A stretch of 9,063 nt of DNA from Clostridia bacterium (GTDB lineage: Bacteria > Bacillota > Clostridia > Oscillospirales > CAG-382). The notes under the pieces were generated by a model. It was not told the DNA's origin, searched no databases, and worked only from the letters and a program-made list of their open reading frames with translations. The position numbers were made by a program, and so were the translations under genes. This document shows, one piece after another, positions 1 through 6,346 of the stretch (positions are counted from its first letter, which is position 1; each line of letters opens with the position of its first letter). The stretch covers positions 1 through 9,063 of the forward strand of contig CAAEPN010000256.1 in NCBI GenBank assembly GCA_900757905.1, in the 5' to 3' direction.

Positions 1-1731
1 AAAAAGATGAGCATTCCGTCGCTGGTGAAATATATTGCACAGACTTTTTCGGCGTCGGATCTTGTACTTATTTCTTTGGCGACGCTCGTGCTTTCGCTTG
101 TGGGTATGATAAGTCCAATGTTGAACAAGCTCTTATTCGGCAGCGTATTACTGTCGAAAAGCGTGCGTTTGCTTACCTCGATTGCCGTTTTTTCCGTGTG
201 CGTTTCGGTGAGCACGATGCTGATGACCGCCGTGAAAAACATGATCACGGCAAGGATCGAAACCAAGTTAAATATTTCGGTCGAAGCGGCAACGATGATG
301 CGCATAATGTCGCTCCCTGCCGACTTTTTCAAAGAGTACAGCTCCGGTGAGCTTTCAAACCGTGCGTCTCAAGTGGGCGTACTTTGCAAAATGCTTGTAT
401 CGACGGTCTTAACCACGGGACTTACCTCGCTGTTTTCACTCATATACATATCGCAGATATTTGCTTATGCTCCGACGCTTGTTGTGCCGGCGTTATGCAT
501 TATCTTTGTAACCGTCGTATTTTCGGTCATTTCGTCCCTTGTCCAGATGAACCTTAATACCCTGCAAATGGAGCTTTACGGCAAGGAAAGCGGCATGACC
601 TACTCGCTTATCACAGGCATTCAGAAGATACGCCTTGCCGGAGCGGAAAAGCGTGCTTTTGCAAGATGGGGCAACCTCTATGCCAAATGCGCGGACGCTG
701 AGTACGGTCCGTCAACCTTTACCGAGTTGATCCCGGTCATAAGCCTTGCCATCAGTCTTACGGGAACGATCGTTATGTACAGCCTTTCGGTGGAATCCGG
801 TATTTCTGTCGCCGATTACTATGCTTTCAACACGGCTTACGGGATGGTATCGGGCGCTTTTATGTCGCTGGCCGGAATTGCTTTGACCGCAGCGCAGATC
901 AAGCCGGTTTTAACCATGGTCAAGCCCTTTTTCGACGCGGTTCCCGAGGTATCCGACGGAAAGCAAGTGTTGACGCGGCTGTCGGGCGGTATCGAGCTTA
1001 ACAACGTTTCTTTCCGATATTCCGAGAATATGCCGCTTGTCCTTGACGACCTGTCGTTAAAGATACGCCCCGGACAGTACGTGGCGATCGTGGGTAAGAC
1101 CGGATGCGGAAAATCGACGCTTATGCGGCTTCTTCTCGGCTTTGAGCACCCGAAAAAGGGCGCGATATACTACGACGGCAGAGACCTTGAAAAGATCGAA
1201 CTTCGCTCATTAAGACGGCGCATTGGCGTCGTTATCCAGAACGGAAAACTGTTTCAGGGCGACATTTATTCCAATATTGTCATATCCGCGCCGTGGCTGA
1301 CCCGGCAGGATGCATGGGATGCAGCAGAGCTTGCCGGCATCGCCGACGACATAAGAAGCATGCCCATGGGAATGGATACAATAATTACCGAGGGTGCAGG
1401 AGGCATATCTGGCGGTCAGCGCCAGCGGTTGATGATAGCCCGTGCTATCGCGCCTAAGCCAAAAATACTGATGTTTGACGAGGCAACGAGTGCTCTTGAC
1501 AACATTACGCAGAAGAAAATTTCGGAATCCCTTGACAGTCTTAAGTGCACACGAATCGTAATTGCGCACCGTCTGTCCACCATAAAGCAATGCGACCGGA
1601 TCATCGTCCACGACAAAGGAAAGATCATCGAGGACGGCAAATACGAAGAGCTAATTGAAAAGAATGGCTTTTTTGCTGAGCTTGTCGCCCGTCAGCGGCT
1701 TGACAGCGTACACGAAAGGACGCACGGCTAA
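1..1731 (+). CDS. NHLP-family peptide export ABC transporter, permease/ATPase (5' end missing)
   Basis: This is a fused half-transporter that would export the leader-peptide products encoded just downstream. The frame is open to the first base (Lys-Lys before the ATG at 7), so the true start is probably outside the window. Related NHLP exporters are, from memory, about 700 aa with an N-terminal extension; about 576 residues are seen here. Numbering from the ATG at 7, roughly six hydrophobic segments fall within residues 15-300. The ATPase follows: Walker A GKTGCGKST at 363-371, Q-loop Q411, signature SGGQ at 468-471, Walker B with D491/E492, and H-loop H521. No C39 peptidase is visible; it could lie in a partner transporter upstream. 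The stop is 80 nt before the first precursor gene. The family call rests on the ABC layout plus the Nif11-leader neighbours. A generic lipid or drug ABC exporter is the less likely alternative. Confidence 0.88.
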   Translation, partial: KKMSIPSLVKYIAQTFSASDLVLISLATLVLSLVGMISPMLNKLLFGSVLLSKSVRLLTSIAVFSVCVSVSTMLMTAVKNMITARIETKLNISVEAATMMRIMSLPADFFKEYSSGELSNRASQVGVLCKMLVSTVLTTGLTSLFSLIYISQIFAYAPTLVVPALCIIFVTVVFSVISSLVQMNLNTLQMELYGKESGMTYSLITGIQKIRLAGAEKRAFARWGNLYAKCADAEYGPSTFTELIPVISLAISLTGTIVMYSLSVESGISVADYYAFNTAYGMVSGAFMSLAGIALTAAQIKPVLTMVKPFFDAVPEVSDGKQVLTRLSGGIELNNVSFRYSENMPLVLDDLSLKIRPGQYVAIVGKTGCGKSTLMRLLLGFEHPKKGAIYYDGRDLEKIELRSLRRRIGVVIQNGKLFQGDIYSNIVISAPWLTRQDAWDAAELAGIADDIRSMPMGMDTIITEGAGGISGGQRQRLMIARAIAPKPKILMFDEATSALDNITQKKISESLDSLKCTRIVIAHRLSTIKQCDRIIVHDKGKIIEDGKYEELIEKNGFFAELVARQRLDSVHERTHG

Positions 1732-1811
1732 ACGCATATTTGTACAAAAAACGTTATTTTTCCTGTTTTCGCATAAATTTTACCATACGATTTTTTGTAG
1801 GAGGAAGAATT

Positions 1812-2213
1812 ATGGAAATCAACAACGAGCTTATCGCAAAGGCAAAAGCAGCTGCGACCGTCGAGGAGCTTATCGCGCTCGCCAAGGAAAACGGCATCAC
1901 GCTTAGCGAGGATGACGCAAAGATGTACTTTGAGGTACTTCATCCCAAGACCGGCGAGCTTTCCGATGATGAACTTGACAACGTGGCCGGCGGCGGATGT
2001 TATGCCCCGGGCGGCAATCTTTTGACCACCATCGGCCATGGATGCAAGTATTATGAAGAGGGCCGCAAAACCGGTGCAAAAGGCACCTGCTGCCGTTGCA
2101 AATACTGGGGAAACGATCCGAATCAGAAAGGGTCTCTTTGGACGATGATCTTAGACGGTCTTACGGAATTAGTCGCACCGCGCCAATGTTATCATCCGGC
2201 TAACAGAAAATAA
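1812..2213 (+). CDS. Nif11-like leader RiPP precursor with long, six-Cys core
   Basis: This is a 133-aa precursor peptide. Residues 1-61 form a Nif11-type helical, acidic leader ending in LSDDELDNVAGG, the classic double-Gly site. Cleavage after G61 would release a 72-aa core. The core has Cys at 63, 78, 93, 94, 96 and 126, and two CKY(Y/W) motifs, at 78-81 and 96-99. The core is basic and glycine-rich and carries no obvious known bacteriocin motif. The start at 1812 is fixed by an AGGAGG site at 1799-1804, seven bases upstream, and by alignment with the second precursor; an in-frame ATG further upstream lacks this support. The gene sits 22 nt before the second precursor and in line with the exporter and radical SAM maturase, so thioether-type crosslinking of the cysteines is a reasonable inference. 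The final structure and activity are unknown. Confidence 0.9.
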   Translation: MEINNELIAKAKAAATVEELIALAKENGITLSEDDAKMYFEVLHPKTGELSDDELDNVAGGGCYAPGGNLLTTIGHGCKYYEEGRKTGAKGTCCRCKYWGNDPNQKGSLWTMILDGLTELVAPRQCYHPANRK

Positions 2214-2235
2214 AACAATACAGGAGGAATAAAAA

Positions 2236-2442
2236 ATGGAAAAAGAATTTATTGACAAGGCAAAACAAGCACAATCCCTGGCAGAGTTGATCGCTCTTGC
2301 AAAAGAAAGCGGCATGGAAATGACCGAAGAACAGGCAAAGGCCTATTTCGAAAAGTTAAATTCCAAGGCAGACGAACTGTCCGACGATGAACTTGACAAT
2401 GTGGCCGGGGGCGTTCATCTGCATCCGAAAAAGCTCTTTTGA
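2236..2442 (+). CDS. Nif11-like leader RiPP precursor with a nine-residue core
   Basis: This is a 68-aa peptide whose leader (residues 1-59) closely parallels that of the previous gene, with shared helical blocks such as ELIALAKE and the same LSDDELDNVAGG ending. After the double Gly only VHLHPKKLF remains, followed by TGA. The core has no cysteine and has an HxH pattern and two lysines. A strong AGGAGG at 2222-2227 lies eight bases before the ATG. The reading frame stays open past the TGA for another 22 codons, to a stop at 2509, and that stretch holds two Cys codons. The core could therefore be a genuine mini-core, a truncated version of a longer one, or a leader-only decoy. The leader match makes the family call secure; the nature of the product is open. 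Confidence 0.88.
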   Translation: MEKEFIDKAKQAQSLAELIALAKESGMEMTEEQAKAYFEKLNSKADELSDDELDNVAGGVHLHPKKLF

Positions 2443-2495
2443 GCGCAAAAGGGCAATATGAAAGCCTGCATTTTGCAAAGCGGACGGAAAATACG

Positions 2496-3881
2496 ATGCG
2501 TTACCTATTGAACCCGAATATTGCCTTACGTTCGTGGAAGCTCGTCCCTTACGCCTATTACACCAAGGGCGAGCGAAACGCGAAAGGGCTAAAAATAGAA
2601 GAATTTGAATTTCTTTGCGCGTGCGACGGCAAAGCCGAGCTTCCCTCTGGGGCTGAAAGTCCGCTTGCCAAAAGGCTTCTTGAAAGCGATTTTATCCGTG
2701 TAGCGAAAGATGGGGACATATTGTCCGATTGGAGCAGACCGATGGTCTGCTCCAATCGGTATTTCCCTGCCCTGAACTGGATGATAACGGGTCGGTGCAA
2801 CTACAACTGTCTGCACTGCTTCAATGCGGCGGACAATGCGCCGCTTATGAGTGAGTGGAGCATGGATGAGGCGGATAAACTGCTTGACCAAGCGCGCGAC
2901 TGCGGAATCAACGCCTTTACAATTACGAGCGGCGAGCCGATGTTCCACAAAAGCTTTTTCGACATTTTAGAGGGCATTTATCGGCGCGGAATGTATGTGG
3001 AAGAACTGAACACAAACGGATATTTCATAAATCCGGAAGCGCTTGACCGTATGAAAAAAGCCGGGTGTATGCCGCTCATGAAAATATCCTTTGACGGGAT
3101 CGGCTATCACAATATAATGCGCAACCGCAAGGATGCCGAAGAATCGGCGATACGCGCGATTTCCTTATGCTTAGAAAACGGTTTTCGCATCAAAGTACAG
3201 ACGAATATAAACCGTCACAATCTCGAGTGTATGGATAAGACGGTAGAAATGCTTGACGCGATGGGCGTGGATGAAACGCGTATTATCCGCACGACGGAGG
3301 CGCCGCGCTGGGTACAGAATGCAGGAAACGCCTGCCTTACGCTGCGCGAATACTTTGACAAAGCGCTTGATCTGTGGCAAAAATATGCAAAAGGGAATCA
3401 CCGCATGGCTCTTACCGTTTGGCAGCTCGGAACGCTGTATCCGATGTCAAAGTTTTACACATTAAGCGCCGTCGGCTCTTGCGCCGGAAAGTACCGTGAC
3501 AGTGCACCGGTCTGCAAAGGGAACCGCGGCATGGTCGCGGTCGGTGCAAACGGGCATGTGTATCCCTGTCATCAGATGTCGGGATATTATGAACAGCACG
3601 GTGATATTCTCGGCAATGTAAAAGAGACTCCGCTTGCCGAACTGCTCTCAGACAGCCTGTATCTTGACGAGGTCTGCACCACACTCGGAACACTGCGCAA
3701 AAAGAACGGCAAGTGCGGCAGCTGCGAATACTTTGAACGCTGTAACGGCGGCTGCCGTGCCATCGCGCTTGCTTTAACGGGCGACAAGCTCGGTATCGAC
3801 CCATCAAAATGTCTTTTTTGGGAAGAGAGGTACGACAAAAAGATAGCGGCACTGCTTCCTGATTATCAGACGGTTATATAA
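2496..3881 (+). CDS. Radical SAM/SPASM peptide maturase
   Basis: This is a 461-aa enzyme expected to modify the Nif11-leader precursors using a 5'-deoxyadenosyl radical. Residues 1-80 look like an N-terminal winged-helix leader-binding region (RRE/PqqD-like); this is inferred from position and pattern. The SAM cluster motif is CNYNCLHC with C101, C105 and C108, followed by a GEP motif at 146-148. The C-terminal SPASM region has nine cysteines (329, 340, 358, 394, 407, 410, 416, 420, 439), enough for two auxiliary Fe-S clusters. SPASM enzymes on Cys-containing precursors commonly form thioethers, but epimerisation or other chemistry cannot be excluded. The ATG at 2496 is preferred because the family sequence as I recall it begins there (RYLLNPNIALRSW). 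A TTG at 2439, overlapping the preceding TGA, would add 19 residues but has no ribosome binding site. The site before 2496 (GGACGG) is weak, suggesting less enzyme than precursor. Confidence 0.9.
   Translation: MRYLLNPNIALRSWKLVPYAYYTKGERNAKGLKIEEFEFLCACDGKAELPSGAESPLAKRLLESDFIRVAKDGDILSDWSRPMVCSNRYFPALNWMITGRCNYNCLHCFNAADNAPLMSEWSMDEADKLLDQARDCGINAFTITSGEPMFHKSFFDILEGIYRRGMYVEELNTNGYFINPEALDRMKKAGCMPLMKISFDGIGYHNIMRNRKDAEESAIRAISLCLENGFRIKVQTNINRHNLECMDKTVEMLDAMGVDETRIIRTTEAPRWVQNAGNACLTLREYFDKALDLWQKYAKGNHRMALTVWQLGTLYPMSKFYTLSAVGSCAGKYRDSAPVCKGNRGMVAVGANGHVYPCHQMSGYYEQHGDILGNVKETPLAELLSDSLYLDEVCTTLGTLRKKNGKCGSCEYFERCNGGCRAIALALTGDKLGIDPSKCLFWEERYDKKIAALLPDYQTVI
2725..2759. repeat. Perfect 16-bp inverted repeat inside the maturase gene
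   Basis: The arm ccgattggagcagacc (2725-2740) is followed by a 3-nt loop (gat) and its exact complement (2744-2759). It lies about 230 nt into the maturase gene and encodes the segment SDWSRPMVCSNR just before the Fe-S motif. There is no U-run after it, so it does not look like a factor-independent terminator. In mRNA it would form a very stable hairpin. Whether it matters for expression or is a replication-generated palindrome cannot be told from this sequence. Confidence 0.9.
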
Positions 3882-3958
3882 AAAGAAACCTCGGATAAGC
3901 CTGATTTTCGTATTTTTCACGATTCTCTTCTCAGGTGGGACTTATTTGCGAGAATGAA

Positions 3959-4005
3959 AAAGAAATGAACCTCAAAAGTTAGAGACTTTTGAGGTTCATT
4001 TCTTT
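3959..4005. terminator. Strong 21-bp hairpin, likely bidirectional terminator
   Basis: A 21-bp perfect stem (3959-3979 with 3985-4005) and a 5-nt loop lie 77 nt after the maturase stop. The outer stem is A-rich on one side and T-rich on the other, and the T-richness extends beyond the stem on the minus strand. It sits between a + strand operon and a minus-strand tRNA, so it can serve as a terminator for convergent transcripts. The 3882-3958 stretch before it shows no gene. Confidence 0.75.
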
Positions 4006-4008
4006 CGG

Positions 4009-4032
4009 CGTGTCATATTTCGTGTCATATTT
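4009..4032. repeat. 12-bp direct tandem repeat, two copies
   Basis: The unit cgtgtcatattt occurs twice head to tail (4009-4020 and 4021-4032), a few bases after the preceding hairpin. The flanks to 4128 contain no credible gene. Tandem short repeats beside a tRNA can be recombinase arm-binding sites; that reading is inference only. Confidence 0.85.
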
Positions 4033-4128
4033 CATTTCAACTTTTTGTTTAAAACACTGTATTTTGGTATCATTTTCTGAATTTCGATATAGGTTTCTAA
4101 ACGTCCGAAACCCGCATGGTTAAGCCAA

Positions 4129-4167
4129 AAACAAAGAAAACCGCTACACGAGCGGTTTTCTTTGTTT
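4129..4167 (-). terminator. Rho-independent terminator of tRNA-Leu
   Basis: A 17-bp stem (4129-4145 with 4151-4167, 5-nt loop) starts at the last base of the tRNA CCA end. It finishes in TTTTCTTTGTTTTT on the minus strand. The GC-rich core near the loop and the T-rich 3' arm suit an intrinsic terminator directly behind the tRNA. Confidence 0.88.
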
Positions 4168-4253
4168 GGTGCAGGTAAGAGGACTTGAACCTCCACGACA
4201 TTGCTATCACTAGAACCTGAATCTAGCGCGTCTGCCAATTCCGCCATACCTGC
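4167..4253 (-). tRNA. tRNA-Leu (anticodon CAG)
   Basis: This is an 87-nt tRNA on the minus strand. The acceptor stem GCAGGTA pairs with TACCTGC, followed by discriminator A and an encoded CCA. The anticodon stem CTAGA/TCTAG encloses the loop TTCAGGT, giving anticodon CAG, which reads CUG. The long variable arm (TGATAGCAATGTCG region) marks a class II tRNA, and the T-arm contains GGTTCAAGTCC. It has its own promoter and terminator. The RiPP locus lies on its 3' side. Confidence 0.97.
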
Positions 4254-4270
4254 ATTTCTGCAACGGAATT

Positions 4271-4299
4271 ATTATAGCATACAAATTCCGATTCGTCAA
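4271..4299 (-). promoter_or_regulatory. Sigma-A promoter of tRNA-Leu
   Basis: On the minus strand, -35 TTGACG (4299-4294) and -10 TATAAT (4276-4271) are separated by exactly 17 bp. Transcription would start about 10 nt before the mature tRNA 5' end at 4253. Confidence 0.88.
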
Positions 4300-4321
4300 G
4301 ACTTTTTCTTCATTTTTTGCA

Positions 4322-4368
4322 CTTCCGGCGGCAAAATTTTTCGTCAATTTTGCCGCCGGAAGATTTTT
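4322..4368 (+). terminator. 17-bp hairpin after ridA, U-run on the + side
   Basis: A perfect 17-bp GC-rich stem (4322-4338 with 4346-4362, 7-nt loop) lies 38 nt past the ridA stop. It is where the terminator of the leftward ilvA-ridA operon would be expected. The T-run ATTTTT follows it only on the + strand; on the minus strand the sequence after the stem is TGCAAAAAAT. The polarity therefore fits termination of rightward (antisense) transcripts better, and ridA termination here is uncertain. Confidence 0.65.
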
Positions 4369-4400
4369 ATGCCATTTGCAATCGGAATGAACGCCGCATT

Positions 4401-4772
4401 TTACCGTTCTGCGACAACTTCAACCTCGACTAATACGTCCTTCGGCAATTCTTTGACAGCTACGCAGGAACGCGCCGGTTTCGACGTAAAATACTTGCCG
4501 TATACGCCGTTAAACGCTGCAAAATCGCTCATATTTTTCAAAAAGCAGACCGTTTTGACCGCTTTTTCCAAGGAGCTTCCAGCTTGCTTCAAGACCTCCG
4601 AAAGATTCTTGCACACCTGCTCTGTTTGTTCTTCAATGGTGGTCGCGCCCACCGAACCGGTAGCCGGATCGATGGCGATCTGGCCGGACGTAAAGACCAA
4701 GCCGCCGCTGATCATCGCCTGTGTATACGGTCCGAGTGCTTCGGGCGCTTTGTTTGTGTAAACCTTTTCCAT
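4401..4772 (-). CDS. ridA: RidA family enamine/imine deaminase
   Basis: This is a 123-aa cytoplasmic protein of the RidA/YjgF/UK114 family, normal length. Family members hydrolyse 2-aminoacrylate/2-aminocrotonate and their imines, the reactive products released by PLP-dependent dehydratases, to 2-keto acids. The visible family features are Y16, the FTSGQIAIDP block at 27-36, the active-site arginine R101 in the PARSCVAVKELPK segment, and E116 in VEVEVVA. It starts 18 nt after the stop of ilvA, with an AGAGG site about nine bases before the ATG. The two genes are almost certainly one operon. This fits the known job of RidA in removing 2-aminocrotonate made by threonine deaminase on the way to 2-ketobutyrate. 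Confidence 0.95.
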   Translation of the reverse strand: MEKVYTNKAPEALGPYTQAMISGGLVFTSGQIAIDPATGSVGATTIEEQTEQVCKNLSEVLKQAGSSLEKAVKTVCFLKNMSDFAAFNGVYGKYFTSKPARSCVAVKELPKDVLVEVEVVAER

Positions 4773-4790
4773 AAAACTCTACCTCTTTCT

Positions 4791-5987
4791 TTATACAAGT
4801 TTAAATCCGTGCGATGTAAGCGCATCGGTAATCTGTTTTATATGCTCGGCATTGCGCGTTTCAAGTACAAGCCGCAGATAGCAGCCGTTGATATCCGTCG
4901 TTTCGCTGGCACGCTCATGATGCACGCTGATGACGTTTCCGCCGCAGCCGGCGATAATTTCGGACACCTGTTGCAGCTGTCCCGGCTTATCGAGAAGCTC
5001 GATACACAGATTGCACGAACGTCCCGATGTAAGAAGCCCTCGCTTTATCACACGCGACAAGATTGTCACGTCGATATTGCCGCCCGAAACCACGCATACC
5101 ACTTTTTTACCGGCAAGATTCGGAATCTTATCAAACATGACCGCTGCCACCGACACAGCTCCCGCGCCCTCGGCAATCATTTTCTGCTGTTCGATAAGCG
5201 CCAAAATTGCGGACGAAATCTCATCCTCTTTCACGGTCACGACCTCATCGACATACGTCTTGCAAATTTCAAACGTATTTTCGCCCGGCTGCTTGACAGC
5301 AATACCGTCGGCAATGGTGGAAACCTTTTCAAGACACTCGATCTTGCCGTCACGAAGCGAATTGAACATGCTCGGTGCGCCGCAAGCCTGAACGCCGTAC
5401 ACCTTAACGCTCGGCTTCAGCTTTTTGGCCGCAAGCGCTACGCCGGAAATGAGTCCGCCGCCGCCAATCGGCACGACGATGACATCGACATCGTCAAGGT
5501 CATGCAGGATCTCAAGTCCGATGGTTCCCTGCCCTGCAATGACATTTTCGTTATCAAACGGATGAATGAAGGTATAGCCAAACTCATCGCGCATTTCAAT
5601 CGCTTTTTTATAGGCGTCGTCGTATACGCCCTCAACCATACACACCTCTGCGCCATAGCTTTTGGTAGCTTCGACCTTAGAAATAGGCGCGCCGTCCGGC
5701 AGGCAGATAATGGATTTTATCCCATACTTGGTTGCGGCAAGCGCCACGCCTTGGGCATGGTTTCCGGCGCTGCAAGCGATAACGCCGTGCGCCTTTTCTT
5801 CGTCGGTCAGCTGGCTTATCATATAGCCTGAGCCGCGCACCTTAAACGAACCGGTCACCTGTAAACATTCCGGTTTGAGAAAAACTTCGCAGTCGGTGCG
5901 GATCTTCGGAGCGCGGATAAGCTCCGTGTTGCGGATAACGTCTCTTAAAACATAAGACGCATGATAGATTTTGTCGAGAGAAACCAT
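4791..5987 (-). CDS. ilvA: Threonine ammonia-lyase with single ACT domain
   Basis: This is a 398-aa PLP enzyme converting threonine to 2-ketobutyrate and ammonia, the first committed step of isoleucine synthesis. The PLP lysine is K49 in GSFKVRGS. The phosphate- and substrate-binding loops are SAGNHAQG (73-80), GGGGLISG (175-182) and SGGN (301-304). Residues 322-398 form one ACT-like regulatory domain, matching the medium-length class rather than the long two-ACT form. The start at 5987 is chosen for the AAAGGA site nine bases upstream; an in-frame ATG at 6032 falls in the T-box terminator/leader zone and lacks a site. Sequence alone does not separate biosynthetic from catabolic (tdcB-type) enzymes, but the Ile-specific T-box upstream favours the biosynthetic role. 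Confidence 0.94.
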   Translation of the reverse strand: MVSLDKIYHASYVLRDVIRNTELIRAPKIRTDCEVFLKPECLQVTGSFKVRGSGYMISQLTDEEKAHGVIACSAGNHAQGVALAATKYGIKSIICLPDGAPISKVEATKSYGAEVCMVEGVYDDAYKKAIEMRDEFGYTFIHPFDNENVIAGQGTIGLEILHDLDDVDVIVVPIGGGGLISGVALAAKKLKPSVKVYGVQACGAPSMFNSLRDGKIECLEKVSTIADGIAVKQPGENTFEICKTYVDEVVTVKEDEISSAILALIEQQKMIAEGAGAVSVAAVMFDKIPNLAGKKVVCVVSGGNIDVTILSRVIKRGLLTSGRSCNLCIELLDKPGQLQQVSEIIAGCGGNVISVHHERASETTDINGCYLRLVLETRNAEHIKQITDALTSHGFKLV

Positions 5988-6039
5988 TTTTGCTATTCCT
6001 TTCTGTTTTATCGTATGGGCGTATTTTTGCATATATGAT

Positions 6040-6074
6040 AAAAAAAGGACCTATCCCGCGAAAGAGATAAATCC
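6040..6074 (-). terminator. T-box attenuator terminator
   Basis: On the minus strand GGATTTATC (6074-6066) pairs with GATAGGTCC (6055-6047), nine pairs including two G-U. The hairpin is followed by seven T (6046-6040). The 5' arm lies within the alternative antiterminator, as expected for transcription attenuation. Confidence 0.88.
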
Positions 6075-6340
6075 TAACCACTCTTTTTGAATTGTAACGC
6101 ACCAATATGTGTCTGTCCGATAACGCGGACACGCGGAAGCGCTTACTTACGGCGGCATGGACGCACGGACATTTTCCCATGCCGTTTCCATTTTGGGGGA
6201 ACAAATGCTTTGTCCGTATACCGTTTTAGGCGTTCGGCTTAGAGGTGATCTTCATCTGACCGATTCCTTACCGCCTTTCACCGACCGGCGGCTCTCTGAA
6301 AGGATCTTATCCAACTACTCTTCCTCATCATCGCTTTTAC
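6040..6340 (-). promoter_or_regulatory. T-box riboswitch, isoleucine specifier, controlling ilvA-ridA
   Basis: This is a roughly 300-nt leader on the minus strand between promoter and ilvA. Stem I landmarks in order are GAGTA (6320-6316), AGAGAG (6297-6292), and a hairpin CCGCC/GGCGG with loop GGTCGGTGAAA (6291-6271). The segment GATGAAGATCACCTCTAAGC follows. The specifier ATC (6249-6247) is followed by the usual purine and reads isoleucine. The T-box AAGAGTGGTTAGG lies at 6085-6073; its UGGU bulge would pair with an ACCA 3' end, as in tRNA-Ile. The arms AAAGAG and CTCTTT can form an antiterminator that excludes the terminator. ACC (Thr), one base further on, is a weaker specifier because U follows it. 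Uncharged tRNA-Ile should allow read-through into ilvA. Confidence 0.9.
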
Positions 6341-6346
6341 GTTTTT

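Noticed and set aside
1655..1906. + strand frame of 83 aa spanning the exporter end and first precursor
   Set aside because: It overlaps both genes out of frame and ends inside the leader; no ribosome site and no family resemblance.
2057..2128. Zinc-ribbon protein reading of the CCRC/CKYW cysteines in the first precursor
   Set aside because: The cysteine spacing does not give two CxxC knuckles, and the intact Nif11 leader with GG site explains the gene better.
2725..2759. Intragenic terminator reading of the palindrome in the maturase gene
   Set aside because: No U-run follows on either strand, so an intrinsic terminator is not supported; kept only as an inverted repeat.
3412..3852. Minus-strand frame of 146 aa opposite the maturase
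   Set aside because: Arg/Cys-rich shadow of the SPASM coding region on the opposite strand.
4009..4032. CRISPR or satellite array
   Set aside because: Only two adjoining copies of 12 bp with no spacers; no cas-like gene nearby.
4032..4247. Minus-strand frame of 71 aa beginning MAELADALDSG
   Set aside because: Its first part is a translation of the tRNA-Leu itself, a common false gene; the rest runs through the tRNA terminator and gene-free DNA without a ribosome site.
4584..5831. Long + strand frame of 415 aa
   Set aside because: It lies antisense to ridA and ilvA, both of which have complete catalytic motifs. The composition is rich in His, Arg and Cys with no recognisable domain.
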